This document shows, one piece after another, positions 61,161 to 64,000 of a stretch of DNA of 64,000 nucleotides. The translations under genes were made by a program, and so were the position numbers. The stretch is taken from positions 14,714,981 to 14,778,980 of the forward strand of contig OX579640.1 of the NCBI GenBank assembly GCA_951230915.1, read 5' to 3'. Under the pieces are notes generated by a model. It was not told the DNA's origin and made no database searches. It saw nothing but the letters and a program-made list of their open reading frames with translations. This DNA comes from Antitrichia curtipendula. Lineage: Eukaryota > Streptophyta > Bryopsida > Hypnales > Leucodontaceae. The stretch's first letter is position 1. The number at the start of each line of letters is the position of its first letter.

Positions 61161-61730
61161 GTGCACAACTGCCTTATGGGCGACAATTGAGACTACTCTA
61201 AGTACGATACTATAAACCCTACCATTAAAGTTCAAAATTTCCCTTACAATTAATGAATAAAGTCATAGAATCATGACTTTGTGTTCAAATAGTCACATCA
61301 AATCAAATCAAACGCTATTTGATTTGAAAACATCAACTCCATTAATGCATAAGATGTCAAATGATCATATTACAATCAATAGGTTATCACACTTCTATTA
61401 TCTGCTCAAGTGGTTGATGGATCCCTTCTCCCAACCTCACTCCAAACCAAATTAAGTTAATCCAATTTGTTAAAGGGGAATGCCAATCCTCATAGCCAGG
61501 TCATATTGATAATTTTGAACATAGAATTTGACAATTTTTTTCACCTCAGAAAGAAATGTAAGAACTAATTATTTACAGCAAGATGATCAAACTTATTAAT
61601 TTGAATTCGTAAATGAGATCAAGGACTCCAAATTAGCTGGTTGTAGCTGAGAAATACAAAATTAATCACCACAAACCTGGGACAAATTTTTACATTTATC
61701 CACCACGGTGAAAAAATTGGAGTTTTGCAT

Positions 61731-62071
61731 CTCACCTTCTCGAAGTCAGCTTTTGGAAGGAGTCAGTTGTGACCAGTGCAGAGCCAGACCGGGCCGGGTA
61801 GTGGCCGGGACGGGCAAGGCGACCTGCTGAGTCCCTTTCCGTTCTATTTTCGATCACCCTGAAGGGTTTTGTTGCCTGCGGGGGATCATCTTCGCTCGTG
61901 CAACAGGAGCCGAAGGCTGTGGCGCCATAGCCAACTCGCCATCCTTCTCCGTCCGATTGCTCCTGCACACCAGATTCCACAAACCCTAAAGGAGTTTGTC
62001 GCGACGGAGAATACAAGCCCTTACAAGATTCGCGTGACGACGCCGTGGCTGGTGCAGCACTGGCAGGAGGG
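61731..62071 (+). promoter_or_regulatory. PP2A-A promoter-proximal region and 5' leader
   Basis: GC content rises sharply from about 61730. The sequence is pyrimidine- and GC-rich up to the start codon, typical of a 5' leader. The 302-codon minus-strand ORF across it and the first exon is a shadow. No clear TATA box is seen. Confidence 0.45.
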
Positions 62072-63813
62072 ATGGCGACGATGGCGATGGTGGACGAGCC
62101 TCTGTATCCCATAGCCATTCTCATCGACGAGCTCAAGAACGACGACATCCAACTGCGCTTGAACTCGATCCGGCGCCTGTCCACTATCGCGCGCGCCTTG
62201 GGGGAGGATCGCACTCGCAAGGAACTCATTCCGTTTCTGAGTGAGAATAACGACGACGACGATGAGGTGTTGTTGGCAATGGCGGATGAGCTCGGAGGGT
62301 TCATTCCGCATGTCGGAGGGGTGGAGTTCGTGCACGTGCTGTTGCCGCCGCTGGAGTCGCTGTGTACTGTGGAAGAGACTGTGGTGAGGGACAAGGCCGT
62401 GGAGAGCTTGTGCAAGGTTGGAGCGCAGATGAAGGAGCGCGACGTCGTGGAGTGGTTCATTCCTCTTGTTAAGGTCGGTATTGGTTGGCACTGGCTCGCA
62501 TCTATAATGTGAGATGACAGATATTGTGTTTTTTCAACTGGATATTTGACTGCTGCAAATCTTTCATTGTGTGAGGATTGATTCCGTGACGCATTTCGAT
62601 TAGGGTTCCCAGAACATGTCATATTAGAGAAGTGAGACAATATTGCGTGTTGCGCGAGGATTCTGCAACAGTTTATTAGGGCACCTGGTGTGCGCGGAAG
62701 TTTCGGTTGGGATTTTAGCGAGGAGGGAATTTTTAGGGTTTCAGTTGCTAATCTGTGTTCTAGGGTTTCGACATACCGTTCGTATGAGATTCAGTACTCT
62801 GCTTGTTAGCGAAATCCAATTTCCACGTCACATTTCAGGAGTTACGGTCAATTACGAGATGACATGTGTCTATTGGGACTGAAATTCCGACTGTAAAGTA
62901 AGCTATCGTGAGGGGTTTCACAACGCGGTTACTGGTGGGAAGCAAGAGACATTTGTGTAGGGGATCAATGCGGTAGCATGAATGTATCCGGGAGCGCTAG
63001 GTCTTAGTTTGGAAACTGGTTTCTGCTGCAAGTATGGCAGTTTATGGTATTCTTTGAGTCCCTGCAACGTTTTTTTGTTTTTTTGTTTTGTTGACTTTTT
63101 GTGTTTACCTATGGATGAAAACAGAGACTTGGTGCTGGGGAATGGTTCACCGCAAGAGTGTCAGCCTGCGGGCTTTTCCATATTGCTTACCCTAGTGCTC
63201 CGGAGCTTCTTCGGTCTGAGTTGCGTTCGGTTTACAATCAGCTCTGTCACGATGATATGCCCATGGTGCGACGATCAGCTGCGCTGAATTTGGGCAAATT
63301 TGCGGCTACAGTTGAGCCAATGTATCTGAAGACTGATATTATGACCTTCTTCAGGGATCTTACTCAAGATGGTAAGTGTGCTATTCTTAGAGGATTTTAG
63401 TGCTGTTCATTCCAGAGAATTTTTCGAACTGGACTAGTATCAAATGGTGGACGGGTATAATTGAGAATTGATCAGCACACAGTCGCTCTCTTTCATGGCT
63501 TAGATTCCCTTGCAATTCTCTACAAATATTTGTTGTCGGGAGTTTCATCGACGTCATCACAACTACGTGGTCAGTGTGCACCATTTATGTTGGAAGTTCC
63601 TGCTGGTGCACACATGTGGGAAATGAAAGTGGCAACGCTAGATTTCAAGATTCTTCTAGATGTCAATAGGTCCATGGTTGATGGAGCGAGATGGTTGCAG
63701 ATCAAGACTCAGTGAGACTTCTAGCTGTGGAGGGATGTGCTGCATTAGGCAAGCTTCTGGAGCCTGCTGATTGCGTGGCAAATGTTCTCCCTGTTATAGT
63801 GAGCTTCTCACAG
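62072..63813 (+). CDS. PP2AA: PP2A scaffold subunit A (PR65), first three exons, partial
   Basis: The HEAT-repeat scaffold that joins the catalytic C and regulatory B subunits of protein phosphatase 2A in cytosol and nucleus. Exons: 62072-62473, 63125-63371 and 63701-63813, with GT...AG introns in consistent phase (0, then 1). The start is [20 protein letters not shown]; the family usually begins MAMVDEP, so ATG 62081 is an alternative. Exon 1 has [20 protein letters not shown] and [20 protein letters not shown]; exon 2 [20 protein letters not shown] and [20 protein letters not shown]; exon 3 [20 protein letters not shown]. These cover about the first 254 of roughly 587 residues, the first six or so HEAT repeats. 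The frame is intact. The next exon must lie beyond 64000, since I see none before the window end. There is one strong match in every exon to the Arabidopsis PP2AA proteins. Confidence 0.95.
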
Positions 63814-64000
63814 GTATGGTTTTGCTGGCCATCTTTTCAGCACCCTACTTTTTTTAGGTCGTTCCTTTCAGATCGCTCACATGGCATTTCCCTCTCTGCT
63901 ATTGGACATCAGCAGTGCTTGGCAGATAAAGCTCTAAACAATGTGGTTGGAATTTATTGGAATGTTGGACCAGGGGATTTTTTTTGTTCCTCATTAGACC
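63814..64000 (+). other. PP2A-A intron, runs off the window
   Basis: It starts GTATGG after codon CAG. I see no further exon homologous to PP2A-A before the edge. Confidence 0.7.

Larger units (their letters stand above)
51761..61730. other. Ten kilobases of AT-rich intergenic DNA
   Basis: No gene is supported; the longest ORFs are about 100 codons and lack domains. It holds a transposon-like repeat at 54285-54720, a 45-bp tandem duplication at 56681-56770 and a degenerate tandem block at 60690-61160, listed separately. Confidence 0.6.

Noticed and set aside
61732..62640. 302-aa minus-strand ORF opposite PP2A-A
   Set aside because: Serine-rich shadow of the leader and first exon; the plus strand has clear PP2A-A homology with correct splice sites.

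Overview
The window is plant nuclear DNA, most likely from a bryophyte and probably a moss. It is AT-rich and intron-bearing. The chalcone synthase at 3.5-5.0 kb reads like moss CHS from memory of the family; the species is not identified. Ordinary genes are few: CHS (3518-4968, +), a small conserved plant protein (50787-51026, +), and the first exons of the PP2A scaffold A subunit (62072-63813, +, running off the right edge). Most of the rest is AT-rich intergenic DNA holding short transposon relics, including several TTAA-bounded elements with inverted ends.

The centre of the window is one nested structure. A decayed minus-strand copy of the organellar tRNA-modification GTPase MnmE/TrmE is split in two: 5' exons at 37.56-38.08 kb and 3' exons at 9.2-11.84 kb. 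Between them lies a 25.7 kb insertion (11846-37562). It is flanked by a perfect 10-bp target-site duplication (CCAAGCAAAG at 11836-11845 and 37563-37572) and has related inverted ends followed by GTGGATG-type subterminal minisatellites. I read it as a giant Mutator-like element (MULE).

Inside the MULE, from left to right: (i) a multi-exon minus-strand gene (13.4-18.4 kb, perhaps to 18.6 kb) that appears to join a ParB/sulfiredoxin-like domain, a lysine-rich coiled coil and a beta-class N4/N6 DNA methyltransferase domain; (ii) an array of about 58 copies of a 148-bp repeat (18.6-30.6 kb), nearly every copy carrying a CTCTCGG/CCGAGAG palindrome; (iii) a 3.4 kb element nested in that array (19068-22490, 5-bp duplication GGGTG) with its own TATA box and a 635-aa minus-strand ORF; (iv) a short GC-rich segment of unknown origin; (v) a plus-strand MULE-type transposase (32.2-36.0 kb) with zinc-binding, DDE and SWIM regions, one intron and one in-frame TAG.

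The most interesting idea is inference: the ParB-domain methyltransferase and the palindrome array next to its promoter may form a protein-plus-site pair carried by the transposon, for example for self-recognition, methylation, autoregulation or copy maintenance. The observed parts are the domains, the palindromes, the target-site duplications and the physical order. Binding and enzyme activity are not shown.
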